A stretch of DNA of 64,000 bases from Microbispora hainanensis (GCF_006874475.1 NZ_VIRM01000016.1:62001-126000); one strand, 5' to 3'. Numbered from the stretch's first letter, positions 42,346 through 51,271 are shown. The notes: generated by a model from the letters alone, not told the origin. Numbers and translations: made by a program.

Positions 42346-42925
42346 TTCGGGGAAGACCCCGCCGAGGATGCCCACGGCGATCAAGTTGCTGATCGCCGGT
42401 GGCTTCGGGGTGGGCAAGACCACGATGGTCGGCGCGGTGTCGGAGATCCGGCCGCTGCGCACGGAGGAGACGCTGACCGACCGCAGCGTCGGCGTGGACG
42501 ACCTGTCCGGGGTCGAGGCGAAGGCGACCACGACGGTCGCCATGGACTTCGGCCGCATCAGCATCGGGGAGGACTTCGTCCTCTATCTCTTCGGCACCCC
42601 CGGTCAGGAGCGGTTCTGGTTCGTCTGGGACGAGCTCGCCCGGGGGGCGCTCGGCGCGGTCGTGCTGGCCGACACCCGCAGGCTCGCCGACTGTTTCCCC
42701 TCCGTCGACTACTTCGAGCGCCGCGGCACGCCGTTCGTCGTCGCGGTCAACTGCTTCGAGGGCGCTCCGGTCTTCGAGCTGGACGAGGTCAAGCTCGCGC
42801 TCAACCTCAGCCAGGACGTGCCGATCATGCTGTGCGACGCGCGCAAGCGGGAATCGGGCAAGGAAGTCCTGATCGAGCTCGTCAAGCACGCGTACGGCAA
42901 GCGGCCGACCGCCGCCGCCCGCTGA
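42326..42925 (+). CDS. cvnD: Conservon GTPase CvnD
   Basis: A 199-residue small GTPase of the MglA/Rab-like bacterial group. G1 is GGFGVGKTT, G2 lies around the ETLTDRSVG segment, and G3 is FGTPGQERF with TPGQ in place of DTAG. AVNCFEGAP stands for the NKxD region, and CDARKRESGKEVL is G5-like. ATG 42326 overlaps cvnC by 20 bases. The four-gene set cvnABCD controls development, redox response or secondary metabolism in Streptomyces, each conservon having its own signal. Confidence 0.95.
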   Translation: MAFGRSDSGKTPPRMPTAIKLLIAGGFGVGKTTMVGAVSEIRPLRTEETLTDRSVGVDDLSGVEAKATTTVAMDFGRISIGEDFVLYLFGTPGQERFWFVWDELARGALGAVVLADTRRLADCFPSVDYFERRGTPFVVAVNCFEGAPVFELDEVKLALNLSQDVPIMLCDARKRESGKEVLIELVKHAYGKRPTAAAR

Positions 42926-43189
42926 CGCTTTCGTCGGCTCCTCACCCGGGGATGTCCGGGTTCCTTGGCATGCGCGGCCTTTGGCCCCTTGCGTGCGATT
43001 TACGTTTCGTGGCAGGGTGACGTTTCCCTACCTCGGTCCTCACGCGTCCCGCGTTCGAGCCGGGCGGCCCTACGGTTTCGGTCGCCCGTTAATGCCGCCT
43101 GGTTGATCCCTATTGATCCCTTTTGGGCGGCCTCGATCGCCTGTACTTTCGTTCGCCCCCGACCATGCGTAACAGGTGCACAACAGCCG
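42926..43189. other. Non-coding region upstream of the sugar transporter
   Basis: Between cvnD and the promoter of the sugar-binding protein I see no protein-like frame. It contains a short tandem repeat, TTGATCCC at 43103-43110 and 43113-43120 (period 10), and several AT-richer patches. Confidence 0.5.
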
Positions 43190-43218
43190 TTGATATGAAC
43201 CTAACCCCGCTGTAACGT
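43190..43218 (+). promoter_or_regulatory. Promoter of the sugar ABC importer
   Basis: TTGATA (43190-43195), a 17-base spacer and TAACGT (43213-43218). The predicted start point near 43225 leaves a leader of about 60 bases containing the operator. Confidence 0.6.
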
Positions 43219-43249
43219 CGGCCCCATCGCAGAAACTATCGGGCGACTG

Positions 43250-43262
43250 CCGAAAGTTTCGG
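43250..43262. promoter_or_regulatory. LacI-type operator
   Basis: CCGAAAGTTTCGG is a perfect palindrome around a central G, of the CGAAA-N-TTTCG type bound by actinobacterial LacI regulators of sugar importers such as BxlR and CebR. It lies downstream of the start point, where a repressor would act as a roadblock. No LacI gene is in the window. Confidence 0.7.
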
Positions 43263-43286
43263 TCGGAATCCAGAAGGGAAACCACC

Positions 43287-44576
43287 GTGAAGTTGAGTCG
43301 GCGAGGTGCGGCGCTCCTGGCGGCGTCGGCACTGGTCCTCGGGGGATGTGGTACTTCGGGGGATGACGCCGCCGGAGAGGGCAAGAGCTCAGCCGGCGGC
43401 AAGGTGACCGTCGAGTTTTGGAATATCTGGACCACGGATCCCCTGAAGACCTACGGCGCTCAGGCGATCAAGGACTTCCAGGCCAAGCACCCGAACATCA
43501 CCATCAAGAGCGTTCCTTACGAGAACGAGGCGTTCAAGGCGAAGCTGACGACGCTCACGCAGTCGGGCAAGGCGCCGGACATCTTCCAGACCTGGGGTGG
43601 CGGCGTGCTCGCCCAGCAGGTCGACGCGGGCCTGGTGAAGGACCTCAGCGGCGACGCCGGGGACTGGCTCGGCACCTTCACCGACGCCGCGCTGTCGGCC
43701 TACCAGGTCGAGGGCAAGACCTACGCCATCCCCGACGACATCGGCATGGTGGGCTTCTGGTACAACAAGGCGCTGTTCAAGAAGGCCGGGATCGCCGAGC
43801 CTCCGGCGACGTGGTCGGCCCTCCTCGATGACGTCAAGAAGCTGAAGGCGGCCGGGATCACCCCGATCGCGCTCGCCGGCAAGGACAAGTGGCCGGGTCA
43901 CTACTACTGGGCCTACCTCGCCATGCGGATCGGCGGCCTCGACGCCCTCAAGCAGGCCGGTGGCAGCAAGGACTTCACGGGTCCGGCCTTCGTGCAGGCA
44001 GGGCAGAAGCTCAAGGAACTGGCCGACCTCCAGCCGTTCCAGAAGGGCTACCTCGGCGCGACGTACGGCGACCCGGGCGGTCAGGCCGCGACCATGGGTG
44101 ACGGCAAGGCCGCGATGGAGCTGATGGGCCAGTGGGCGCCCGCGGTCCAGAACGACGCCGGCAAGGGCCTGGGCGACGACCTCGGCTTCTTCCCCTTCCC
44201 GGCCGTGGACGGCGGCCAGGGCGCGGTCACCGACGCCTTCGGCGGCGGCGGCGGCTACGCCATCGGGGCCGACGCCCCGGCGGAGGCGATCGAGTTCCTG
44301 AAGTTCCTCACCGAGAGCACCGAGCACCGCAAGGCCGTCGCGACCGGCGGCGTGCTCCCGGTGCTGAAGGGCGAGGAGGACGCGGTCACGGACCCGAACC
44401 TCAGCGTGGTCGCCAAGAACCTCGCCACGGCCACCGGCTTCCAGCTCTACCTCGACCAGGCGTTCCCGCCGGCTGTCGGCCAGGAGGTCAACGACTCCGT
44501 GGCCGAGCTGATCGGCGGCACCAAGACGCCGGAGCAGGTGGCGCAGGCCATCACGGAAACGGCGAAGTCGGAGTAA
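43287..44576 (+). CDS. Sugar ABC transporter substrate-binding lipoprotein
   Basis: A 429-residue extracellular binding protein. The signal peptide ends in lipobox LVLGGC at about residue 20. The family 1 solute-binding fold has VTVEFWNIWTT, LTQSGKAPDIFQTWGGG, YAIPDDIGMVGFWYNKALF and GKAAMELMGQWAP. These match the xylobiose/chitobiose/raffinose-type group. GGGAA precedes the start. It is the first gene of an operon with two permeases. No dedicated ATPase is present, so a shared MsiK-type ATPase probably powers it, as known for Streptomyces importers. Confidence 0.93.
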   Translation: MKLSRRGAALLAASALVLGGCGTSGDDAAGEGKSSAGGKVTVEFWNIWTTDPLKTYGAQAIKDFQAKHPNITIKSVPYENEAFKAKLTTLTQSGKAPDIFQTWGGGVLAQQVDAGLVKDLSGDAGDWLGTFTDAALSAYQVEGKTYAIPDDIGMVGFWYNKALFKKAGIAEPPATWSALLDDVKKLKAAGITPIALAGKDKWPGHYYWAYLAMRIGGLDALKQAGGSKDFTGPAFVQAGQKLKELADLQPFQKGYLGATYGDPGGQAATMGDGKAAMELMGQWAPAVQNDAGKGLGDDLGFFPFPAVDGGQGAVTDAFGGGGGYAIGADAPAEAIEFLKFLTESTEHRKAVATGGVLPVLKGEEDAVTDPNLSVVAKNLATATGFQLYLDQAFPPAVGQEVNDSVAELIGGTKTPEQVAQAITETAKSE

Positions 44577-44583
44577 CTGTCGC

Positions 44584-45510
44584 GTGAAGACGACGAGACC
44601 CCGGAGCCTCAGGCTCCGGGGGTTCACCACTATCCTTCTGTTCCTGCTTCCCGCGCTTGTGCTCTTCTTCGGGCTCGTCGTGGCCCCGATCCTGCTCGCC
44701 TTCTACGCGAGCGTGTTCAAGTGGAACGGCATGCGCGGGCTGCCGACGGACTTCATCGGCCTGGCGAACTTCACCCGGCTGCTGGCCGACGAGGTCTTCC
44801 TCGGGGACCTGTGGCGCGGACTGCTGCTGATCATCCTGTCTCTGGTGATCCAGCTTCCCCTCTCGCTGGGCATCGCCATGCTGCTCAACCAGAGGATCCA
44901 CGGCCGGGCGTTCTTCCGCCTGCTGTTCTTCGCCCCGTACGTGTTGTCCGAGGCGATCACCGCGGTCCTCTTCATGATGATCCTGTCGCCCACCGAGGGC
45001 CTGGCCAACTACATCCTCGGCTGGTTCGGCATCGACCCCCTCGACTGGTTCGCCGACCCGTCGTCGGTGATGATGTCGGTGTTCATCGTCATGACCTGGA
45101 AGTACTTCGGCTTCCACATGATCTTGTACATCGCCGGCCGCCAGGGCATCCCGAGGGAGCTCACCGAGGCCGCCCAGATCGACGGCGCGACCGGGTGGAA
45201 GGTCTTCCGCTACGTCACGCTGCCGCTGCTCGGGCCCACGATCCGCATCAGCGTGTTCCTGTCGGTCATCGGTGCGATCCAGCTGTTCGACCTGGTCTGG
45301 ATCATCACCGGCGGAGGCCCGTCGCACTCCTCCGAGACCATGGCCGTCACGATGTTCCAGTTCGGCTTCAAACGCTTCCAGGTCGGCTACGCGAGCGCGA
45401 TCAGCGTGGTGATGTTCTTCATCAGCCTCGTGTTCGCGGTGTTCTACCAGAGATACGTCATGCGCCGCGACCTCGAAGGAGCGAGCACCGTGCTGAGGGA
45501 CCAGCGATGA
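44584..45510 (+). CDS. Sugar ABC transporter permease (MalF-type)
   Basis: A 308-residue permease with six TM segments, starting TTILLFLLPALVLFFGLVVAPI. The EAA loop that contacts the ATPase is ELTEAAQIDGATGWKVFRYV. GTG 44584 is 7 bases after the binding-protein stop. Its stop overlaps the second permease by 4 bases. It forms a heterodimer with that protein. Confidence 0.95.
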   Translation: MKTTRPRSLRLRGFTTILLFLLPALVLFFGLVVAPILLAFYASVFKWNGMRGLPTDFIGLANFTRLLADEVFLGDLWRGLLLIILSLVIQLPLSLGIAMLLNQRIHGRAFFRLLFFAPYVLSEAITAVLFMMILSPTEGLANYILGWFGIDPLDWFADPSSVMMSVFIVMTWKYFGFHMILYIAGRQGIPRELTEAAQIDGATGWKVFRYVTLPLLGPTIRISVFLSVIGAIQLFDLVWIITGGGPSHSSETMAVTMFQFGFKRFQVGYASAISVVMFFISLVFAVFYQRYVMRRDLEGASTVLRDQR

Positions 45511-46364
45511 GCGCCAACCGTCACAAGCAGTCGCCGACGTCGGGCGGTCCGCTGCGCAGCATCTCCCTGCACACGATCGTCGTGATCACGGCGTTGTTCG
45601 TCGGCATCCCGCTGCTGTACGGCGTGCTCGGCGGGTTCAAGACGACCCGGCAGCTCTCGAGCAACCCGATCGGCCTGCCCAGCCCCTGGGTGCCGGAGAA
45701 CTACACGAGCGTCCTCGGCTCCGCGTCGTTCTGGCAGATGCTCTGGAACAGCACCTACATCGCGGTGCTGACCACGCTCGTGGTCGTCGCGGTGTCCGCG
45801 CTGGCGGCCTTCGTGTTCGCGCGCTTCGCCTTCCGGGGGCGTGAGGCGCTGTTCACGATGTTCGCCGCCGGGCTCATGTTCCCGTTCGCGGTGGCGATCC
45901 TGCCGCTGTTCGTGCTGCTGCGGATGTTCGGGCTGCTGGACAACCCGCTCGGCGTGATCCTCCCGCAGGCCGCCTTCGGCATGCCGATGACGATCATCAT
46001 CCTGCGCGGCTTCTTCCGGGCCATCCCGGGAGAGATCGAGGAGGCGGCGATCCTCGACGGGTGCTCCCCGCTCGGATTCTTCTGGCGGATCCTGCTGCCG
46101 ATGGCCCGGCCCGCGATCGCCACGGTCTCCGTGCTCGCGGTGGTGAACAGCTGGAACCAGTTCATGCTGCCGCTCGTGGTGTTCAGCGACGACAGCCTGT
46201 TCACCATCCCGCTGGGCGTCATGCAGTTCCAGGGGCAGTACGCCACGGACATCGCACGCGTCATGGCCTACATCGTGGTCGCGATGCTGCCCGCCCTCGG
46301 CTTCTACGCCGTGGCCGAGCGTCAGCTGGTGAGCGGCCTGACCGCGGGGGCCATCAAGGGCTGA
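45507..46364 (+). CDS. Sugar ABC transporter permease (MalG-type)
   Basis: A 285-residue permease with six TM segments. The EAA loop is EIEEAAILDGCSPLGFFWRI, and the C-terminus VAERQLVSGLTAGAIKG is the usual end of this group. ATG 45507 overlaps the upstream permease stop. The operon ends here, with no hydrolase gene attached. Confidence 0.95.
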   Translation: MSANRHKQSPTSGGPLRSISLHTIVVITALFVGIPLLYGVLGGFKTTRQLSSNPIGLPSPWVPENYTSVLGSASFWQMLWNSTYIAVLTTLVVVAVSALAAFVFARFAFRGREALFTMFAAGLMFPFAVAILPLFVLLRMFGLLDNPLGVILPQAAFGMPMTIIILRGFFRAIPGEIEEAAILDGCSPLGFFWRILLPMARPAIATVSVLAVVNSWNQFMLPLVVFSDDSLFTIPLGVMQFQGQYATDIARVMAYIVVAMLPALGFYAVAERQLVSGLTAGAIKG

Positions 46365-46438
46365 TCCGAGCGGACAGCCGTACGGGGTGGCCGGGCGTCG
46401 CGATCCCCCTGCACGCGCCCTATGGTGATCGGGACAGA

Positions 46439-46477
46439 GGGCGAAACCGCAGGGCGAAACCGCAGGGCGAAACCGCA
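46439..46477. repeat. Three tandem copies of a 13-bp unit
   Basis: GGGCGAAACCGCA repeated three times without a mismatch, in the leader just before the acetyltransferase ribosome-binding site. Confidence 0.95.
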
Positions 46478-46488
46478 GGGGGAGACCG

Positions 46489-47475
46489 ATGGCGGAACCG
46501 ATCGTCCGTCCCGCCGCCGGAGCCGACATGGCCGGCGTACGCGCCGTCGCCGGCCACTTCGGCCTCCTGGACCTGTGGCCGGAGCGGCCGGACTTCGTGG
46601 ACGCGGAACGCGAGTTCGGCGAGGTGCTCGTCGGCGAGGTGGACGGCACGATCGTGGGGTTCGGCGGCACGCTGCGCCGGGGGACGGTCACACACCTCGG
46701 AGACCTGTTCGTCCTGCCCGGCCACCAGTCGTCGAGGGTCGGCCGCACGATCCTCTCGCGCCTGCTGCCCGGCGACACGCCCAAGGTCACCTTCGCGTCG
46801 GACGACAGGAGGGCGCTCGCGCTCTACGTCAGGAACGGGATGCGCCCGCGCTGCCCGCTCTTCTACCTGACGCGCAGACCGCCGGGCGAGCAGGCGGCAC
46901 CGGGAGAGGCGGACGTCCACACGGCGGGCCTTCGGGCGCCGGGGGTGGCGGACGTCCGGGCGGCACCGGGAGAGACGGACGTGCGGGCGGCGGCGGCCCT
47001 GGACGCCCACGTCTCCGGTGGCGACCGCACCTCGACCCTCACCTGGTATGCCGGGCTGCCCGGGGTGGCCCTGCACGTCAGCGGCTCGGGCTACGCGTTC
47101 GTCAGGACGGCCGGAGACCAGGTCGTCATCGGCCCGGCCGGGGGCGCGACCCCGCAGGACTGCGCCGGCATCGTGCTGAAGGCGGCGAACGCCCACCACC
47201 GTGCTGTGCCGGTCCACATGCCGGTCCACATGCCGGTCCACATGCCGGTCCACATGTCGAGTCACGGGCCGGGCCCTACGCCGGGTCATGGGCCGGTGCA
47301 CGGGCCGGTGCACGCGCCGGGCCACCTGCCGGTCCACGTGGCGGTGCCCGGCACGCATCCGCTGCTCGCCCTGCTGCTGGAGGCGGGCTGGCGCATCGGC
47401 GACATGGACACGTTGATGACCAGCGAGGACGTCATGCGGCTCGACTGCTACATTCCGCATCCCGATCTCGGCTGA
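46489..47475 (+). CDS. GNAT-like protein with His-rich insert
   Basis: A 328-residue protein. The first 130 residues look like a GNAT acetyltransferase: GEVLVGEVDGTIVGFGGTL, HLGDLFVLPGHQSSRVGRTIL for the acetyl-CoA loop, and FASDDRRALALYVRNGM. A linker of Ala/Gly/Asp repeats follows (APGEADVH, APGVADVR, APGETDVR). A second domain with HVSGGDRTSTLTWYAGL holds a His-rich stretch made of four VHMP copies plus GHGPVHGPVHAPGH. The repeats may be metal-binding or simply slippage. GGGGGAG precedes the ATG. Role unknown. Confidence 0.75.
   Translation: MAEPIVRPAAGADMAGVRAVAGHFGLLDLWPERPDFVDAEREFGEVLVGEVDGTIVGFGGTLRRGTVTHLGDLFVLPGHQSSRVGRTILSRLLPGDTPKVTFASDDRRALALYVRNGMRPRCPLFYLTRRPPGEQAAPGEADVHTAGLRAPGVADVRAAPGETDVRAAAALDAHVSGGDRTSTLTWYAGLPGVALHVSGSGYAFVRTAGDQVVIGPAGGATPQDCAGIVLKAANAHHRAVPVHMPVHMPVHMPVHMSSHGPGPTPGHGPVHGPVHAPGHLPVHVAVPGTHPLLALLLEAGWRIGDMDTLMTSEDVMRLDCYIPHPDLG
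47208..47255 (+). repeat. Four copies of a 12-bp unit inside the GNAT gene
   Basis: GCCGGTCCACAT repeated four times exactly, encoding VHMP repeats. It keeps the frame because the unit is 12 bases. Confidence 0.95.
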
Positions 47476-47610
47476 AAGGCCGCGGCCCCCGTCCCCGGCC
47501 AGGGGGATGCCGGGGAAGGGGGCAGCGCGGCTTCGCCGAGTCCGGCGAGTGCCGGCCGGCGCGTCCCATGCCTGCTGGTCAGCGCGTTCCGGGCTTTCCG
47601 GCCCGAGCCG

Positions 47611-48324
47611 TCACATCCTGCGGAGGTAGCGGGCGGAGGCCCATCCGGGAATGCCGTCGCCGCTGTCCACGGCCACCCAGCCGCGGGTGGCGTCGCAGGC
47701 TCCGGCGATGTTCCCGTCGGCCCGCCGCAGCTTGCCGACGGGGGCGTGGTGGATGCCGGCGCCCTCGCGGACGTTGAGGAAGCTGCCCTTGCGCACGTGC
47801 CGGAGGCGGTAGACGCACGAGAGCGAGGGCCGTCCGCTCAGGTCGAGCCGGCGGAGGTAGCGGGCGGCGGCGTAACCCGAGGTCCCGCCGGCGGTCTTCA
47901 CCGCGATCCAGCCGCCGGTGGCGGTGCAGGCGCCGGAGAACCCTCCGTCGGCCGGTCGCAGCTTGGCGACGGGGGCGTGGCGGATGCCGGCGCCCTCGCG
48001 GACGTTGAGGAAACCCCCCTTGCGTACGCCCTTGATCCGGTAGGCGCACACGAGACCGGGCCCCCGCTGGGCCTGGTGCACGACCTCCCCGTACGGCCCC
48101 GACGCCGTGGGATCACCGGGGCCGGGAGGCCGGACCGTCGCGGCTCCCGAGCCGGGATGCCCCCGGACGCCCGACGCCGGCTCGGTTGCGATCCTCGGTG
48201 TGAGGTGCCCCCCGGCGTCGGAACCGGCCGGTCCCGCGAGGGCCGGCGTGGGCTGGCCCGCGACGAGCCACCCCGCGGCGGCCAACGTCGCCAGCGCGGG
48301 AACGATGCTCTTCGCCACTGTCAC
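47611..48324 (-). CDS. Secreted protein with two SH3-like repeats
   Basis: A 237-residue exported protein. The signal peptide ends near TPALAG. A Pro/Gly-rich linker of about 60 residues precedes two near-identical repeats of about 68 residues. Each has a Cys-Tyr start (CAYRIKGVRKGGFLNVREGAG, CVYRLRHVRKGSFLNVREG), a second Cys (GACTATGGWIAV, GACDATRGWVAV) and ends ARYLRR. The NVRxGxG core is the bacterial SH3 (SH3_3/SH3b) motif, often a cell-wall-binding module; there is no catalytic domain. The GTG start has GAAGGGAGAG upstream. Confidence 0.85.
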   Translation of the reverse strand: MTVAKSIVPALATLAAAGWLVAGQPTPALAGPAGSDAGGHLTPRIATEPASGVRGHPGSGAATVRPPGPGDPTASGPYGEVVHQAQRGPGLVCAYRIKGVRKGGFLNVREGAGIRHAPVAKLRPADGGFSGACTATGGWIAVKTAGGTSGYAAARYLRRLDLSGRPSLSCVYRLRHVRKGSFLNVREGAGIHHAPVGKLRRADGNIAGACDATRGWVAVDSGDGIPGWASARYLRRM

Positions 48325-48481
48325 GATCTCTCCCTTCGGTCGGCATCGTCCACGCCCGGCCGGGGGGACCCGGGCCTGTTCTGCTCACCCGAAGTTCTGA
48401 TCTGATTACCGAGCGTTTACACCTCGGTGGAATTCCCGCTCTGATTTTTTACTCGACGCCTTGGGAAAAAGGGTGATTCGG

Positions 48482-50569
48482 TCACCCGCCGTGCGCGCCG
48501 TGGAAGGGCGAGGTCACCCCCTGGTAGGCCAGGTGCAGCATCATGCCCAGGTCGGCGTGGCTCAGGTTGTGGCAGTGGTTCATCCACAGCCCCGGATTGT
48601 CGGCGCGGAAGGCCACCTCCCACACCTCGCCCGGCCGTACGTCGAAGGTGTCGAGCCACAGGGGACTGCCGGTGACGGAGTTGCCGTTCCGCGAGAGCAC
48701 GAGCACCCGATGGCCGTGGAGATGCCAGGGGTGGGTATCCCGGCCGCGGTTGACCACGGTGAGCCGCACCAGGTCGCCGTCCCTGACCACTTCCGTGGGG
48801 ATGTTGGGGAAGGCGAGGCCGTTCACCGTGTGCGCATACGCCGGCCGCCCGTTCGTCAGCGCGAGCCCCCGGTCGAGGACCAGCGTGAAGTCCCGGTCGA
48901 ACCGGCTGCGGGACGTGTACGGCGTGGACGCGGGGGCGCCATATCGGGTCAGGTCGAGCTCCGGCCAGTCCGCCGTCCGACCGTCGGCGGCGGCAACGGC
49001 ACCGGCGTCCGCCGTCGCGCTCACGCCCTGTGTTGTCGTGGGGCTCGCGCCTTCCGGGACGAGTCGTACGGAGTCGGTGCGGTCGTCGATCTTCAGCACG
49101 ACGGGGCCCGAGGGCATCGTGAACGCGAGGTCATACCGGCCGCCCGCCGCGAGTCGCAGGCCGGCCTCGCCGAGCGTGCCCGGCCCGTTGAGGTCCGTCC
49201 CGTCCACCGCCACCAGCCGGTAGGGCGTGCCCGCCAGCGTGAACCGATGCGGCGTGCTGTCGGTGTTGATCAGGCGCAGCCGTACGGGCGTGCCCGGCGC
49301 GGCCTGCTTGGCCAGGGGCTGGTCGCGATCGCCCGTCACCAGCACGCCTCCGAGCGTGTGCACGGGCAGCGTGAGGTCCAGTCCTGTGGGCGCGGCTCCC
49401 TTCGGCGCGACGACGAGCGTGCCGTAGAGCCCCATGCGGACGCCGATGTCGGACACCTCATGGGTGTGATACCAGTACGTCCCCACCTGCTCGGCGACGA
49501 AGCGGTAGACGAACTCCCCGCCGGGCGGCACGGCGTCCTGGGTCAGGCCGGGCACGCCGTCCTCGCCAGAGGGCACGTCATAGCCGTGCCAGTGCAGCGT
49601 CACCCCCGACGTGATGTCCACGTTGCGCAGCCGCACCTCGATGAGGTCGCCCTGCTCGGCGGTGAGCGGCGGCCCCGGAACCTGACCGTTGAAGGTCCAC
49701 GCCGGCACCTTCCGTCCCGAAGACAGCGTGACGGTCGCCATACGGGCCGTCAGGTCGAAGCGGCGTACGGCGCCGCCCGGTGGAGGCGTGGCCGGGCCGC
49801 GCAGGTCGGTCACCGGACGAGGCGGTCCGCCCACGGCGGATCCTGTCGAGGCGGAGTGGTCGTGGGAGGCGGGCTGCACCCCCATGTCGGTGGCACCCAT
49901 GTCCATGCCGTCCGTGTCCATGCCGTTCATGTCCATGCCGTTCATGTCCACGGCACCCATGGCGGTGGCGCCTTCCGGGGCGGAGCCCTCCGCCGTGGCC
50001 GGCGCGGAGGGAAGGAAGACGAGACCGGCGCCGAGCACGGCGGCCACGGCGGTGGCCGCCGTCGCGGACCGCAGCCCCGGGACACGCGCGCTCATCGCTC
50101 TCCAGGTCCCCAGGACGGCCCCCGCGACAACGGTCAGGAGGAGGAGAGCGGTGCCCGGATCCGCCGGATATCCGATCAGGAAGGTCTGCACGATCCCGGC
50201 CGCCGCGGCGTACCCCGCGCCGAGCAGCGGGACCGCGACCACGGGTGCTCTGACGGCGTCGCGCGAGGCCGCGTCCGCCCGCCGGGCGGCCCGAAGCAGG
50301 CGCGGCCCGGCGAGCGCGGCGGCCACGACGCTCGCCGCGACGAGAAGCGGCAGGGCGACGGTGATCTTCTCCTGCACGAACCACCAGCCGGCCCCGGCCA
50401 GGGCCAGGACGGACCAGACCCGGGCCAGGGACGCGACCAGGGCGACCGCGAACAGGGCCGCGGCCGTCCTCGGACGGCGGGCCGCGGCCGTCGCGCCGGC
50501 GCCCACCCACGCCGCCGCGGTCAGCACCGAGACGAGCAGGTCGAGCGCCATGAGCAGGTCGGTCGTCAT
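48482..50569 (-). CDS. Membrane-anchored multicopper oxidase with Met-rich segment
   Basis: A 695-residue protein. The N-terminal about 200 residues hold four or five TM segments (LLMALDLLVSVLTAAAWVG, then VWSVLALAGAGWWF, then VAASVVAAALAGP). A Met/Asp-rich linker with repeated MNGMDMNGMDTDGMDMG follows, then His-rich ASHDHS, then three cupredoxin-like regions. Copper ligand motifs are LHWHGYDV, YWYHTHEV, HPWHLHGH and NHCHNLSHADLGM. It should oxidise Cu(I) or another substrate outside the membrane. It overlaps the DUF6220 gene by 4 bases. Confidence 0.9.
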   Translation of the reverse strand: MTTDLLMALDLLVSVLTAAAWVGAGATAAARRPRTAAALFAVALVASLARVWSVLALAGAGWWFVQEKITVALPLLVAASVVAAALAGPRLLRAARRADAASRDAVRAPVVAVPLLGAGYAAAAGIVQTFLIGYPADPGTALLLLTVVAGAVLGTWRAMSARVPGLRSATAATAVAAVLGAGLVFLPSAPATAEGSAPEGATAMGAVDMNGMDMNGMDTDGMDMGATDMGVQPASHDHSASTGSAVGGPPRPVTDLRGPATPPPGGAVRRFDLTARMATVTLSSGRKVPAWTFNGQVPGPPLTAEQGDLIEVRLRNVDITSGVTLHWHGYDVPSGEDGVPGLTQDAVPPGGEFVYRFVAEQVGTYWYHTHEVSDIGVRMGLYGTLVVAPKGAAPTGLDLTLPVHTLGGVLVTGDRDQPLAKQAAPGTPVRLRLINTDSTPHRFTLAGTPYRLVAVDGTDLNGPGTLGEAGLRLAAGGRYDLAFTMPSGPVVLKIDDRTDSVRLVPEGASPTTTQGVSATADAGAVAAADGRTADWPELDLTRYGAPASTPYTSRSRFDRDFTLVLDRGLALTNGRPAYAHTVNGLAFPNIPTEVVRDGDLVRLTVVNRGRDTHPWHLHGHRVLVLSRNGNSVTGSPLWLDTFDVRPGEVWEVAFRADNPGLWMNHCHNLSHADLGMMLHLAYQGVTSPFHGAHGG

Positions 50570-51021
50570 GACGCGCGAACCGGGCGGCCCTCCGCGGCGG
50601 CCTCCGACGAGGCGGGCCCGGCCGACATGAGCTGCCGCGCCTTGCGGAACACCATCCCGCAGACACCGAGGACCGCCATGCCGTTGATGGCGTGCAGGCC
50701 GAGGATCGCCAGGGAGACCGGCGTCGTGTTGCCGGTGCTGTCCTCGAACAGGCCGCCCAGCGCGACGATCAGCGACTGCACGATGACGAGGCCGACGGGC
50801 AGGACGGTCAGCCCGATCAGGCGTCCCGGCGCCTTGGCGGCCGCCGCGGCGGCGGTGGCCACCAGCGACAGCACCGGGATGACCATCATGCCGTTCATGC
50901 TGTGCAGGCTGAACGAGGAGTCGTCCTGCGGCTTGTCGAACGCGCCGACGGCCGCGAGGTACATCTGCAGGACGGCGGCGGCGAGTAGCAGCCCCGCAAA
51001 TACCGTGTATACCTTTCGCAC
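50566..51021 (-). CDS. DUF6220-like membrane protein
   Basis: A 151-residue protein with about four TM segments: VYTVFAGLLLAAAVLQMYLAAVG, MNGMMVIPVLSLVATAAAAA, LIGLTVLPVGLVIVQSLIVA and SLAILGLHAINGMAVLGVCG. Paired His-xx-Asn-Gly-Met motifs (HSMNGMM and HAINGMA) could be heme or metal ligands, as in DUF6220. It heads the operon with the multicopper oxidase (ATGA overlap), so it may supply electrons, copper or assembly help. The GTG start has GAAGGGAG upstream. Confidence 0.8.
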   Translation of the reverse strand: MRKVYTVFAGLLLAAAVLQMYLAAVGAFDKPQDDSSFSLHSMNGMMVIPVLSLVATAAAAAAKAPGRLIGLTVLPVGLVIVQSLIVALGGLFEDSTGNTTPVSLAILGLHAINGMAVLGVCGMVFRKARQLMSAGPASSEAAAEGRPVRAS

Positions 51022-51271
51022 GCTCTTGCTCCCTTCGGTTGGCGGAATCGCGGGTCACGGAGATCGTGTCCCACGTGGCCGGCGGTGTCGTCCCTCGTCG
51101 AGAGACACGTCGGCTACCGCTGGGGGAGTACGGGGACCCGGACGCCGTCCGCCCTCCGGCGGTGTCTCGATCGTGCCGCCGGCGGGGCCCGGCGTCGTCG
51201 CACGCCGGGAGGCTCCGGGTGCTACCGCTGTCGCATCAGGGGCGTACACCGCTACGACCGGGGGAGTACGG
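51022..51271. other. Intergenic region upstream of the copper operon
   Basis: About 250 bases without a credible gene. The sequence GGGGGAGTACGG occurs twice (near 51123-51134 and 51262-51273) and could be a regulatory element for the multicopper oxidase operon; I cannot match it to a known copper box. Confidence 0.35.
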
